DNA from: Lysinibacillus sp. B2A1
GTDB taxonomy: Bacteria; Bacillota; Bacilli; Bacillales_A; Planococcaceae
Length of the DNA: 64,000 bases
Assembly (NCBI GenBank): GCA_002973635.1
Contig: CP027224.1
Location: forward strand, 3,482,501-3,546,500
Reading direction: 5' to 3'
In this document: positions 9,413 to 17,979 of the stretch, piece after piece
Numbering within the stretch: the first letter of the stretch is position 1
Layout of the letters: each line of letters opens with the position of its first letter
Program-made: the position numbers and the translations under genes
Notes under the pieces: generated by a model
What the model saw: the letters and a program-made list of their open reading frames with translations, nothing else
Told to the model about the DNA's origin: nothing
Databases searched by the model: none

Positions 9413-9588
9413 CAGAAGCATCTTCTCGCACAACGAAAAAGTTTTCACCCTATGTGTAAAATCATAGAGTGGTAGAATTAAAATATGATAGGTGAAAATT
9501 AGCTTCTTGTTTATTTATTATGAGATTAGCTTTTTTAATAAATAAACAATTGCTCAAATTCTTCACCCTCCGTTCGTTCAAATTTGTA
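9413..9588 (-). promoter_or_regulatory. Interrupted attenuator leader of the ABC-F gene
   Basis: Reading on the minus strand from a promoter at 9595-9623: a leader-peptide ORF; inside it a 14-bp perfect inverted repeat (arms beginning TTGTTTATTTATTA); then a second stem with arms TTTTCACCTAT / ATAGGGTGAAAA (one bulge); then the first arm of a hairpin completed at 7690-7710 on the other side of the IS. The rejoined hairpin has arms AAGATGC/GCATCTT around a palindromic core and is followed by seven T, so it is a terminator about 80 bases before the ABC-F start. This is the layout of drug-induced attenuators of ABC-F and erm genes (inference). Confidence 0.65.
9462..9557 (-). CDS. Putative 31-residue leader peptide upstream of the ABC-F gene
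   Basis: A TTG start lies 8 bases after GGAGGG (9566-9571), the strongest ribosome site in the leader. The frame runs 31 codons to TGA and encodes a peptide beginning MSNCLFIKKANLII. A 14-bp inverted repeat lies within it, so ribosome stalling here could change RNA folding, as in other antibiotic-inducible leaders. No homology is claimed; coding is inferred from the ribosome site and position. The IS now separates it from the gene it would control. Confidence 0.5.
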   Translation of the reverse strand: MSNCLFIKKANLIINKQEANFHLSYFNSTTL

Positions 9589-9594
9589 TTTTTA

Positions 9595-9623
9595 ATTTAA
9601 CATTTAATTCTATTTATTGTCAA
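9595..9623 (-). promoter_or_regulatory. Sigma-A-type promoter for the ABC-F leader
   Basis: On the minus strand, TTGACA (9618-9623), a 17-base spacer and TTAAAT (9595-9600). It lies just after the AraC stop codon and about 40 bases before the leader-peptide start. Confidence 0.6.
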
Positions 9624-9636
9624 TTGTAATTGTATA

Positions 9637-10419
9637 TTAGCGATTATTAATAAAAGATAAATACTCAAAAGCTGTTGTCCCAAAAATACTTTTAAATTGT
9701 TTGTTTAAATGAGGTAAATCAACATATCCACATTGTGCTACTGCGGCATAAATATCACCAGTTTGCTCAATGATGGATTTTGCCCGTTCAATTTTGCAAT
9801 TTAAGAAGTATTGATAAGGTGTAATACCAGTATGTTTTTTAAAATAACGAATGAATTGGAATGTTGTGAAATCTATTTCCTGACATATATCCTTTATTTT
9901 TAGTACGTTTTCGAGATGGGAATGGATGATTTCTTTAGCTTTTTTAATAACGAAACCATCTTTTTTCATTGATGAACTAAAATCTTGTTTAACTAAGCGG
10001 TCTGTTAACTGTAAAAACAACTCGTGGCATAATGAAGAGTTTTCTTCTGTTAAAACAGCTTGCGAGAGCTTTAGTATATGTTGTTTTAGCATATTATTAT
10101 AGATAATAGGCTTCTCAAAACAGATTATATCCTTTTTTTGAATCGCCTCTAAAAATAAAGAGGGTTCTATATAGAGCATAACATACTCAAGACCTTCTCG
10201 ATTAAAAGCCATCCCATCATGGACCTGTTCGGGATTAAAAAACATGACGCCGTTTTGATGAGATAGCTGTAGATTCCCATCTAAATAGTAATGTTGAATT
10301 CCTTTTAACGTGACACCAAAAGCATATTCTTGATGAGCATGTTTTTTGTATTTAAAATCTGTAAAACTAGCCTTTAATGCTGTAATTCCATCCATTTTTC
10401 TATATGTAAAACTTTGCAT
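9637..10419 (-). CDS. AraC-family transcriptional regulator
   Basis: A 260-residue protein with an N-terminal cupin sensor domain (HAHQEYAFGVTLKGIQHYY, with metal-type His residues and YLDGNLQLSHQNGVMFFNPEQVHDG) and a C-terminal double helix-turn-helix (IKDICQEIDFTTFQFIRYFKKHTGITPYQYFLNCKIERAK, abbreviated here by landmarks near residues 175-225). ATG 10419 is preferred because GAGAGGTGA lies just upstream; a GTG at 10434 is the alternative. It follows the LysE-type exporter gene closely, and the pair probably forms one operon in which this protein controls export. The effector may be an amino acid (family inference). Confidence 0.85.
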   Translation of the reverse strand: MQSFTYRKMDGITALKASFTDFKYKKHAHQEYAFGVTLKGIQHYYLDGNLQLSHQNGVMFFNPEQVHDGMAFNREGLEYVMLYIEPSLFLEAIQKKDIICFEKPIIYNNMLKQHILKLSQAVLTEENSSLCHELFLQLTDRLVKQDFSSSMKKDGFVIKKAKEIIHSHLENVLKIKDICQEIDFTTFQFIRYFKKHTGITPYQYFLNCKIERAKSIIEQTGDIYAAVAQCGYVDLPHLNKQFKSIFGTTAFEYLSFINNR

Positions 10420-10440
10420 GTTTTCACCTCTCACTTCCCA

Positions 10441-11016
10441 TTAAATCCAGATCATCACGGCTGCATAAATCAAGCATAGTGCCATAAATACATTGACGAC
10501 TTTTTTATGCTCTAGTAAAAATTGTTTAAAGATAGCCCCAAACAATACCCATAACAAGAAAGCAATTAGACCAATAATGGTAATAGTTATTACACTTAAT
10601 GATAACGCTAAAAACGAATTATAATAAGGTAAGATAAAGCTTGGAATTACCGTCATTGTAAATAATACTACTTTAGGATTTAAAAACTGCAACAAAAACC
10701 CTGAAGAAAAATTTCCCGTTTTATTATTGCTATCACTGGAAGTATCCATTTTGTAAATTTGGTATGCAAGGTATATCATATATGTCGTACCAATAATTTG
10801 CATAATCAGCAACACTCTTGGAATCCATGTTGAAAAAAGAGTATTTAGAAACGCTGATAATACAAGTAATATAAAGAATGCAATCGTAGAACCGTAAGAA
10901 AAATGTAAGCCTCTTTTTATACCAAAATGCTGTGTTGTTGATAAAATTACGATATTTGTCGGTCCTGGTGTAACCGTAATAATAAAGCAGTACATTAAAA
11001 AAGATGTAATATTCAC
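10441..11016 (-). CDS. LysE-family amino-acid/metabolite exporter
   Basis: A 191-residue protein with about six membrane segments. The N-terminal motif TPGPTNIVILSTTQHFGIKRGL is the signature of LysE/RhtB exporters, which pump amino acids or homoserine-lactone-like solutes out of the cell. QFLNPKVVLFTMTVIPSF is the second conserved region. The GTG start follows AAAGGGAG. It is the first gene of a pair with the AraC regulator (21 bases between stop and start). Substrate not predictable. Confidence 0.88.
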   Translation of the reverse strand: MNITSFLMYCFIITVTPGPTNIVILSTTQHFGIKRGLHFSYGSTIAFFILLVLSAFLNTLFSTWIPRVLLIMQIIGTTYMIYLAYQIYKMDTSSDSNNKTGNFSSGFLLQFLNPKVVLFTMTVIPSFILPYYNSFLALSLSVITITIIGLIAFLLWVLFGAIFKQFLLEHKKVVNVFMALCLIYAAVMIWI

Positions 11017-11095
11017 GAAGTGAGCTCCCTTTCAAGTTGATCTCTGTGAATTATTACATCTATTATTTAAATCATAATAGTACAAAATTGCACAT

Positions 11096-12062
11096 TTACT
11101 TTGTCCAATTAAATGGTTTCCACTTCTCTTTCATCCATTTGGGGATTGGTGCTTCATATGGAGCTGTTGCTTTTAATTTGTCTTGGTGCCATGTAGCAGC
11201 CTTAAATCGAATCATTTCATCCAGTAAAGGCTGTACAAATTCCTTGGGCTCTAAGCGGAAAGAGTGGACAGCGAAATCGTAAAACCAGCCACAACTTAGT
11301 AAATAAGGTGTGATTTCCTTGCTCGATAGTCCATCTCTAATCATCAGTGTAAAAGAAAAAATTCTTTTACATGCATGCCAAGCCATTTTTTCTGGAGACA
11401 ACATCCATGTCTCGAGGCGTGTTCTCGCTTTATCAATCATTATCAAGGGGTCATCAATAACTCTACCGTGACCTGGGTATGCTCTTTTTATAGATAATTT
11501 AGAGAGTCTCTCTAAACTTTCATAGGATCTTCTTAAGCTGTTAGTGCCTTCTCGGTAAATATTCAACCATCCCAAATCGTTATAATGAAATAAATCACCA
11601 CAAATTAATATCTGCTGTTTTGGCTCATATAAAGCTATATGCCCTAAGGTATGTCCTGGTGTATGTAAAACCTGTAAAGCACTATGCCCAGTAGTAATCT
11701 CTTGTTCATCAACAAGTAAATGCTGAACGTTATATTGTTCAACAGGCTGATCTAAATAATGTGCACAGCAAGATTCTAAATCGCATCTATCTACCATTTC
11801 TCCCTCCCAAAGATGGGCAGCAATCGGTAGGTCATACTGTTTTTTGAAAATAATGATTTCCTCCAACATGGTCACTATGATAATGTGTATTGATGATGCC
11901 ATTTAACTGTTTTGGTAATATCCCAATATCGGTTAAAAGTTTCTCAGTTCGTATAACATCACTTCCAAAGCCAGAATCCACTAAAAATGTTTGCTCGTCT
12001 CGAATAACAATACTATTAGCACTTGGAAATGAACGTTCAAAAAACAGAATTTCAGTTTTCAT
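11096..12062 (-). pseudogene. Metallo-beta-lactamase-fold hydrolase, frameshifted
   Basis: Two frames make one protein of about 322 residues. The first (from 12062) ends after the zinc motif THYHSDHVGG. The second continues with HTPGHTLGHIALYEP (third His), GDLFHYNDLGW (Asp) and AYPGHGRVI (last His), so all metal ligands survive across the two parts. The frames join if one A is removed from the run of six at 11840-11845, giving HYFQKQYDLPIAAH. As written the first part stops four residues after the break. Role unknown; a general MBL hydrolase. It follows a truncated MocR gene by 16 bases. Confidence 0.8.
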
Positions 12063-12078
12063 ATGCTACCCCCTCTAT

Positions 12079-13071
12079 TTATAAAATAATTCCAGAAAAA
12101 CTCCCTTTTAATACCACCTTGTCTAGTTGATTTCCGTTTTTATCTAGTGATTTCAGGGTAGGAATTTTATCCCCTGAAAATGATGTCAGGCTATAGGGAT
12201 CATCTTCTACTACTGGAATACCAAGCTTTGAGGATATGTCTAAAATAGCCTCTCTTCGCTTAATATTTAACGAAGAGCCTGTTGGATTGTGAAAATCAGG
12301 ATTTAAAAAAATCATCTTAATACGATGTTTTTTATATAGTGTTTGTAAATCCTCTGGGTCGATACCATCCTTATCAACAGATAAATAATGAAGTTGTAAG
12401 TCTGCTGATTTAAAAATGGGCAGATTATAATTGTAAGAAGGATCTTCTATTGCAATTGCATCTCCAGGCTTTAATAAGCATTGGACAATCAAATGTAAGG
12501 CTTGCTGCGCCCCTGATGTAATTAGTATGGAAGAAGGTTTTGTATCAATCCCTCTACTATTTTTAATATGCTTCGTAAGGGTAGTTCGAAGTATTTCACT
12601 CCCCTGTGGATGATCGTATCCAAGGCTGCCGATAAAGGAGCGAGTTGCTGTTATTTCTCTTAATGCGCTTTTAGGGAAAAGATCTTCTGATAATTCTCCT
12701 GTCGCTAAATTTATTAGTTTATGTTCAACGGCCTCTTTTCTGATTTTTTGTGTGACAGGTAGATTTGGTAAAAAGGAGCCCGCCTCAATATATCGATTCC
12801 AGCTAGGAATTCGCTTTCTTGTGATCCCCCAAATATCTTTGCTAATGCTCGTACCACTGCCTCTATTTCGTTCAATAAGCCCCATTGCTTCCAATTCGTC
12901 ATATGCACTAACAACTGTACTTCTATTTACGTTAAGAGCATTTGCTAAGTATCGCTCTGATGGTAAAGGTTTATCGGGTGGAAATGTCCCATCCGCAATA
13001 CCTTTTTCAATATATTCTGCGAGTTGTTTATAGATAGCCTTTTTTGCATGTCGATCGGGTTTCCAATCCAT
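12079..13071 (-). pseudogene. MocR/GntR-type regulator, truncated aminotransferase domain
   Basis: A 330-residue protein with an N-terminal GntR winged helix (YKQLAEYIEKGIADGTFPPDKPLPSERYLANALNVNRSTV, landmarks within residues 12-55) joined to the first part of an aminotransferase-like domain (SGAQQALHLIVQCLLKPGD, NPDFHNPTGSSL, VVEDDPY). MocR proteins are usually about 460-480 residues. This one ends at GSFSGIIL, where the family has SFSK with the PLP-binding Lys. Both the Lys and the small C-terminal domain are missing. It may be inactive or able only to bind DNA. Start ATG follows GAGGTGAG. Confidence 0.75.
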
Positions 13072-13161
13072 ATATACTCACCTCAATAGAGCATGATAAT
13101 TTTTTTAGCAGCATCAGATAAGCTAAAAAATCAATCATAATATAACATCTTCTGTAGCTAA

Positions 13162-13220
13162 CCATCCACTTTATTATTACTTTCGCCATCCACTTTATTA
13201 TTACTTTCGCCATCCACTTT
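13162..13220. repeat. 24-bp tandem repeat, about 2.5 copies
   Basis: Unit of 24 bases starting CCATCCACTTTATTATTACT at 13162, 13186 and (partial, 11 bases) 13210, in the 377-bp gap between the MocR remnant and qoxA. Apart from this repeat, no feature was recognised in the gap. Confidence 0.85.
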
Positions 13221-13448
13221 AACATTCAACCACTATCATCCTATAAAAACCCTTACTCTACGCGTATTTAACTCGATAAAGTTATACTGAAATTATTTTT
13301 CTCGTTTTAGAACATTCTGTGTTATCTTGCAAAACGCCTTGTCTTTCAAAGGATGTGCCACTATGATAAAAATCAATTGTGAATCAAAATCCATACAAAC
13401 CCATAGTAGCCGATAGCACTTCAAAGAATCAGTTAAAGGGGTTTGTTT

Positions 13449-14339
13449 ATGAAAAAAAGTTGGCTTAAATTAGCAGGTCTTTTCACTATTGTCACTATGT
13501 TAACCGGTTGTGAACCGTTATTAGTATTAGATCCAAAAGGTCCTCAAGCTCAAGTACAAGCCAAAGATATTATGCTATCGATAGGGATTATGTCCTTTAT
13601 CGTACTAATCGTTTTTGTGATTTTAGCTTATATGTTAATGAAATATCGTGCTTCTAAGCAAAGTCCCGACTATAAGCCTCCCCACATTAAAGGGAGCACC
13701 ATGGTTGAAATAATTTGTGTAGGTATACCTGTTTTAATTGTTGCGTACATGTCTATTATTTCTGTCCAAAGTAATTATAAGGTGGAATCGACGCCGGAAA
13801 AATATAAAAATGAGAAGCCGTTGGTCATTTATGCTTCAACCTCTAACTGGAAATGGCATTTTAGTTATCCAGAAGAAGATATTGAAACGGTAAATTATTT
13901 GTATATCCCTGCAGAGCGTCCAATTGAGTTCAAACTTTACTCATATGGACCGATTACTAGCTTCTGGATTCCTCAACTGGGTGGTCAAAAGTATGCGATG
14001 GCCGATATGGTGAACACATTACATTTGGCTGCGGATATGCCTGGAGAGTTTATGGGGAGAAATGCAAACTTTAATGGCAAGGGGTTCGCCGAAAACACGT
14101 TTAATGTGACAGCAGTGACTCATGATGAATTTGATAACTGGGTGAAGGAAGTAAAAGCAACAGCAGATCGATTAACAGAGGAAAAATTTAATACATTGCT
14201 AGAGCCAGGACATGTTGGACAATCAACCTATACTGGAACTCATTTAGCTTTTCTTCCAGCGCCGGAGGGTGAAAATGGTGGACATCAGCATGGAGCCTCT
14301 CACTCTAAGGAAAGTGCAACTCAGCAAGCCAATCATTAA
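13449..14339 (+). CDS. qoxA: Quinol oxidase subunit II
   Basis: A 296-residue membrane lipoprotein. A lipobox LTGC follows a short hydrophobic signal, and two membrane segments lie near residues 45-65 and 85-110. The periplasmic-type cupredoxin domain includes SNWKWHFSYPEEDIETVNYLYIPA and FWIPQLGGQKYAM. The CuA ligands of cytochrome c oxidases are absent, as expected for a menaquinol oxidase of the aa3-600 type. The C-terminus is rich in His, Gly and Ser. ATG 13449 follows AAAGGGG. First gene of qoxABCD. It helps pass electrons from menaquinol to the haem-copper centre. Confidence 0.93.
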   Translation: MKKSWLKLAGLFTIVTMLTGCEPLLVLDPKGPQAQVQAKDIMLSIGIMSFIVLIVFVILAYMLMKYRASKQSPDYKPPHIKGSTMVEIICVGIPVLIVAYMSIISVQSNYKVESTPEKYKNEKPLVIYASTSNWKWHFSYPEEDIETVNYLYIPAERPIEFKLYSYGPITSFWIPQLGGQKYAMADMVNTLHLAADMPGEFMGRNANFNGKGFAENTFNVTAVTHDEFDNWVKEVKATADRLTEEKFNTLLEPGHVGQSTYTGTHLAFLPAPEGENGGHQHGASHSKESATQQANH

Positions 14340-14394
14340 AGCTCGAAATGAACTAGTTTACGATAAGGTTTATGTCGAAAGGAGACATAGTCAG

Positions 14395-16344
14395 ATGGAT
14401 TACTTTGAACGATTTGCAATACCCCATCCAAGCCCAGCTATTTATGCCTCAATGGTCGCTATTGGTCTTTTGTTGATAGCAATTATTGTAGGATTAACCT
14501 ATTTTAAAAAATGGGGCTACCTTTGGCGTGAATGGTTAACAACAGTTGATCATAAACGAATCGGTATTATGTATTTAATTTCAGCCATTCTTATGCTTTT
14601 CCGTGGTGGTGCAGATGCGATTATGATGCGAGCACAAATGGCAGTACCTGACAATAAATTACTAGATGCGCAGCATTATAATGAAATATTTACGACACAC
14701 GGAACTGTGATGATTATATTTATGGCCATGCCGTTTATTATGGCCTTTATGAACTACATTGTGCCACTTCAAATTGGCGCAAGAGATGTAGCCTTCCCAC
14801 GTTTGAATGCTTTAAGCTTTTGGCTATTTTTCATGGGGGCCATGCTATTAAATATTTCCTTTGTTATTGGCGGCTCTCCTGATGCTGGCTGGACGAATTA
14901 TTTCCCTCTAGCTAGTAATGAATTTAGTCAATCTGTAGGGACGAACTATTACTTGTTTGCTCTACAAATTTCAGGTCTCGGCACATTAATTACTGGTATT
15001 AACATGATTGTTACGATTCTCAAAATGCGAGCACCGGGTATGACATTAATGAAAATGCCAATGTTTACGTGGTCTTCATTCGTCGCAAACGTTATTATCG
15101 TTTTTGCCTTTCCAGTATTAACGGTTGCACTTGTCATGGGAACATTCGACCGCCTATTTGCAACGAATTTCTTCACAACATCCAACGGCGGTATGGATAT
15201 GCTGTGGGCGAATTTCTTCTGGGTCTGGGGACACCCTGAGGTTTATATCCTGATATTACCTGCCTTTGGACTTTACAGTGAGATTATTTCTACATTCTCT
15301 GGACGCAATCTCTATGGCTATAAATCGATGGTCGGCTCAATGGTGATTATCTCCTTCCTATCGTTTTTAGTATGGACCCACCATTTCTTTACGATGGGGC
15401 AAGGCGCTTTAACTAATAGTATTTTTTCAATAACAACAATGGCCATTGCCGTTCCGACTGGAGTTAAGATCTTTAACTGGTTATTCACCCTGTGGAAAGG
15501 AAAAATTGTCTTCACAACGCCAATGCTATATTTTATGTTGTTTATCCCTACGTTTACAATAGGTGGCGTAACGGGGGTGATGCTTGGTATGTCAGCAACT
15601 GACTATCAATACCATAATACAATGTTTTTAGTAGCACACTTCCATATGGTGATTATTCCTGGTGTTGTATTTGCGATGTTAGCAGGCTTACATTACTATT
15701 GGCCAAAAATGTTTGGCTTTATGTTAAATGAAAAAATCGGCAAAGTGACGGCTTGGATTATTGCAATTAGTACCATGCTAGCCTTTATGCCTATGTTCTT
15801 CTCTGGCTTAGATGGGCAAGCACGCCGTATGTACACTTACTCGGCCTCAACAGGTTTTGGTATGTGGAATATGATTTCTTTTGTTGGTGCAATTGGCCTT
15901 ACGATTGGCTTTATCTTAATTGTATACAATGTTTATTATAGCATTCGTTATGCACCAAGAAACGTTGGCTCAGATCCATGGGATGCACGTACTTTAGAAT
16001 GGGCTACACCAAGTTCTGTACCGTACTATAATTTTGCAAAGGTGCCACATGTAATTTCAACTGAGGCACTATGGGATGCAAAATATCGTCAGCATGATTT
16101 GTTCCCAGAGCAATATGAAAACATTCATATGCCAAATAACAGTGGTGTACCTTTCATTTTAGGCTGTATCTTCTTTGCATGGGGCTTCTCATTTGTATTT
16201 GGTATGTGGATTCCAACCATTGTTACAACGATCGGTATTTTTGTTTGTATGGCTCACCGTTCGTTGGAAAAAGATCCAGGACATTATGTTTCTGTTAAAA
16301 AAGTGAAAGCAACGGAATCGAAATTGCGAGGTAGTCAATCATGA
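14395..16344 (+). CDS. qoxB: Quinol oxidase subunit I (haem-copper core)
   Basis: A 649-residue protein, a length matching B. subtilis QoxB as I recall it, with about 14-15 membrane segments. Haem and copper ligands are visible: TTHGTVMI (low-spin haem His), WGHPEVYI (CuB His with cross-linked Tyr), THHFF (two CuB His) and VAHFHMVI (haem His pair). ATG 14395 follows AAAGGAGA; the frame is open further upstream but that part overlaps qoxA and lacks a ribosome site. It reduces oxygen to water and pumps protons. The stop overlaps the qoxC start by four bases. Confidence 0.95.
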   Translation: MDYFERFAIPHPSPAIYASMVAIGLLLIAIIVGLTYFKKWGYLWREWLTTVDHKRIGIMYLISAILMLFRGGADAIMMRAQMAVPDNKLLDAQHYNEIFTTHGTVMIIFMAMPFIMAFMNYIVPLQIGARDVAFPRLNALSFWLFFMGAMLLNISFVIGGSPDAGWTNYFPLASNEFSQSVGTNYYLFALQISGLGTLITGINMIVTILKMRAPGMTLMKMPMFTWSSFVANVIIVFAFPVLTVALVMGTFDRLFATNFFTTSNGGMDMLWANFFWVWGHPEVYILILPAFGLYSEIISTFSGRNLYGYKSMVGSMVIISFLSFLVWTHHFFTMGQGALTNSIFSITTMAIAVPTGVKIFNWLFTLWKGKIVFTTPMLYFMLFIPTFTIGGVTGVMLGMSATDYQYHNTMFLVAHFHMVIIPGVVFAMLAGLHYYWPKMFGFMLNEKIGKVTAWIIAISTMLAFMPMFFSGLDGQARRMYTYSASTGFGMWNMISFVGAIGLTIGFILIVYNVYYSIRYAPRNVGSDPWDARTLEWATPSSVPYYNFAKVPHVISTEALWDAKYRQHDLFPEQYENIHMPNNSGVPFILGCIFFAWGFSFVFGMWIPTIVTTIGIFVCMAHRSLEKDPGHYVSVKKVKATESKLRGSQS

Positions 16345-16937
16345 AAATCGATCAATCACTTCCTTTAGAATATAGTACACAGCAAAATCAATTGAATATT
16401 TTAGGCTTTTGGGTTTTTATCGGTGCTGAAATCATGCTCTTTGGGACGCTGTTCGCAGCTTACTTTGTTTTGGTAGATCGTACTGGAAATGGCCCTACAG
16501 GAGCTGACATTTTTGAAATTACACCTGTTTTATTTGAAACTTTTATTCTTCTAACAAGTAGCTTTACCATTGGCTTAGGGATACACGCCATGCGCAAAGG
16601 CAACACGAAAGCGATGATTACATTCTTTGTCGTGACGCTACTGCTTGGTGTAACATTCATAGGCTTTGAGGTTTATGAATTTATTCACTATGTCCATGTT
16701 GGTGCAGGATTGCAGACAAGTGCCTTTACGGCTACCCTTTTGACAACATTAGGGACACATGGTGCTCATGTAACATTTGGTGTGTTCTGGGGGCTGTTTA
16801 TTGTTTACCAATTAAAACAACGTGGATTAACACCAGAAACAGCCAATAAGTCTTTCATCTTCTCCTTATACTGGCACTTTTTAGATGTGGTCTGGATCTT
16901 TATCTTCAGTTTCATTTACTTGAAAGGAATGGTATGA
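16341..16937 (+). CDS. qoxC: Quinol oxidase subunit III
   Basis: A 198-residue protein with five membrane segments, resembling cytochrome oxidase subunit III (GFWVFIGAEIMLFGTLFAAY, then TLGTHGAHVTFGVFWG and YWHFLDVVWIFIFS). It starts inside the qoxB stop (ATGA overlap), which indicates translational coupling. It stabilises the core subunit and its proton uptake. Confidence 0.95.
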   Translation: MKIDQSLPLEYSTQQNQLNILGFWVFIGAEIMLFGTLFAAYFVLVDRTGNGPTGADIFEITPVLFETFILLTSSFTIGLGIHAMRKGNTKAMITFFVVTLLLGVTFIGFEVYEFIHYVHVGAGLQTSAFTATLLTTLGTHGAHVTFGVFWGLFIVYQLKQRGLTPETANKSFIFSLYWHFLDVVWIFIFSFIYLKGMV

Positions 16938-16938
16938 A

Positions 16939-17223
16939 ATGAGTGATTTATTCCCACTAAAACAAGTTATGGGGTTTGCCCTGTCGATTATCCTTACGAT
17001 CATTGCGGCGAGTGTGTATTTTTTGGGTGTATCACTCCCCATTACAATGACGATACTTTTAGTCACAGCATTTATTCAAGCTGGCCTACAGTTAGTCGTC
17101 TTTATGCACGCCAGTGAAACGAAGGATAAACCTGCGATCTATACAAATATCTACTATGCTTTAATAATTGCTCTTGTAACCATTTTCGGGACTTTATTAT
17201 GTATGATTTGGGGCTATCTCTAG
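16939..17223 (+). CDS. qoxD: Quinol oxidase subunit IV
   Basis: A 94-residue protein with three membrane segments, of the COX4_pro type (QVMGFALSIILTIIAASVYF, VVFMHASE). One base separates it from the qoxC stop. Last gene of the operon; a strong terminator follows. Confidence 0.93.
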   Translation: MSDLFPLKQVMGFALSIILTIIAASVYFLGVSLPITMTILLVTAFIQAGLQLVVFMHASETKDKPAIYTNIYYALIIALVTIFGTLLCMIWGYL

Positions 17224-17234
17224 AAGAGAGTATG

Positions 17235-17278
17235 AAAAAAAATCGTCCTTTACTTGATGAGTAAGGACGATTTTTTTT
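17235..17278. terminator. Bidirectional terminator between qoxD and the XRE gene
   Basis: Stem AAAAATCGTCCTTTAC with its complement around a 7-base loop, with A and T runs on both sides. It serves two convergent genes. Confidence 0.9.
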
Positions 17279-17287
17279 ATGACAAAA

Positions 17288-17845
17288 CTATCGAGTTGTA
17301 TAGCTTAACGAGAGCATCAAATGTACTTTTTCGTTGGAACGATTGGTATATGTATGAAGCTCTTCTCCATTAAATTTAATGACATCCCATTGATTTAATT
17401 GGTGGATTTTTTCTCCTACCTTCATCTCCAATTGACCGTTTAACACAAGGACAATTTCTTCTGATCCCGCTAAGTGACATTCACTGTACTCACTATTTGG
17501 CTCAATACACCCTCTATACCATTCCGTTCCATGTGTATTAAATAATGGCTCGACAAACCAGTTGTTATTATTATTACCTGAAAATTGGTAATCTGATCCA
17601 AACCGATGCACTTCTATATTTTCTTTAAATGATAATAAAGAGACGAGTGGAATATTAAGTCCTCTACATATTTTCCAAAGGATATTGACGGTTGGATTCG
17701 TTTCTCCTCTTTCAATTTTCCCTAACGTTAATTTACTAACACTACTTACATTTGCTAATTCATCAAGACTCATTCTTTTACTTTTTCGAATTTCTCTTAG
17801 ATTAAGCCCAACTTGACTAGATAAGTCAATATTTTCCTCATTCAA
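17288..17845 (-). CDS. XRE-family regulator with C-terminal cupin
   Basis: A 185-residue protein with a helix-turn-helix at about residues 12-65 (LREIRKSKRMSLDELANVSS, KLTLGKIERGETNPTVNILW) and a cupin sensor (EIVLVLNGQLEMKVGEKIHQL, VIKFNGEELHTYTN). TTG 17845 is preferred because GGAAGGGGTG lies just upstream. A longer frame up to 17911 lacks a good ribosome site. It is divergent from a CynX-type transporter, with a repeated motif between them, and probably controls it. Confidence 0.85.
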   Translation of the reverse strand: MNEENIDLSSQVGLNLREIRKSKRMSLDELANVSSVSKLTLGKIERGETNPTVNILWKICRGLNIPLVSLLSFKENIEVHRFGSDYQFSGNNNNNWFVEPLFNTHGTEWYRGCIEPNSEYSECHLAGSEEIVLVLNGQLEMKVGEKIHQLNQWDVIKFNGEELHTYTNRSNEKVHLMLSLSYTTR

Positions 17846-17886
17846 TGTGTCGCACCCCTTCCATTGACTTTGTATATAAAGTATAT

Positions 17887-17950
17887 TATAGTATACCAGT
17901 CGATAAATCATAGTTTATTTTATATATAAAAAGTTAACTATAGTATATCA
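17887..17950. promoter_or_regulatory. Direct repeat of TATAGTATAYCA between XRE and transporter genes
   Basis: TATAGTATACCA (17887-17898) and TATAGTATATCA (17939-17950) lie 52 bases apart in the divergent promoter region. They are likely operator half-sites for the XRE protein (inference). Confidence 0.5.
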
Positions 17951-17979
17951 AAAAATAAATAAAAGAGGTGTTTTCAGTT

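Noticed and set aside
13028..13225. 65-residue ORF made of repeats
   Set aside because: It arises from the 24-bp tandem repeat and the MocR upstream region; there is no plausible start.
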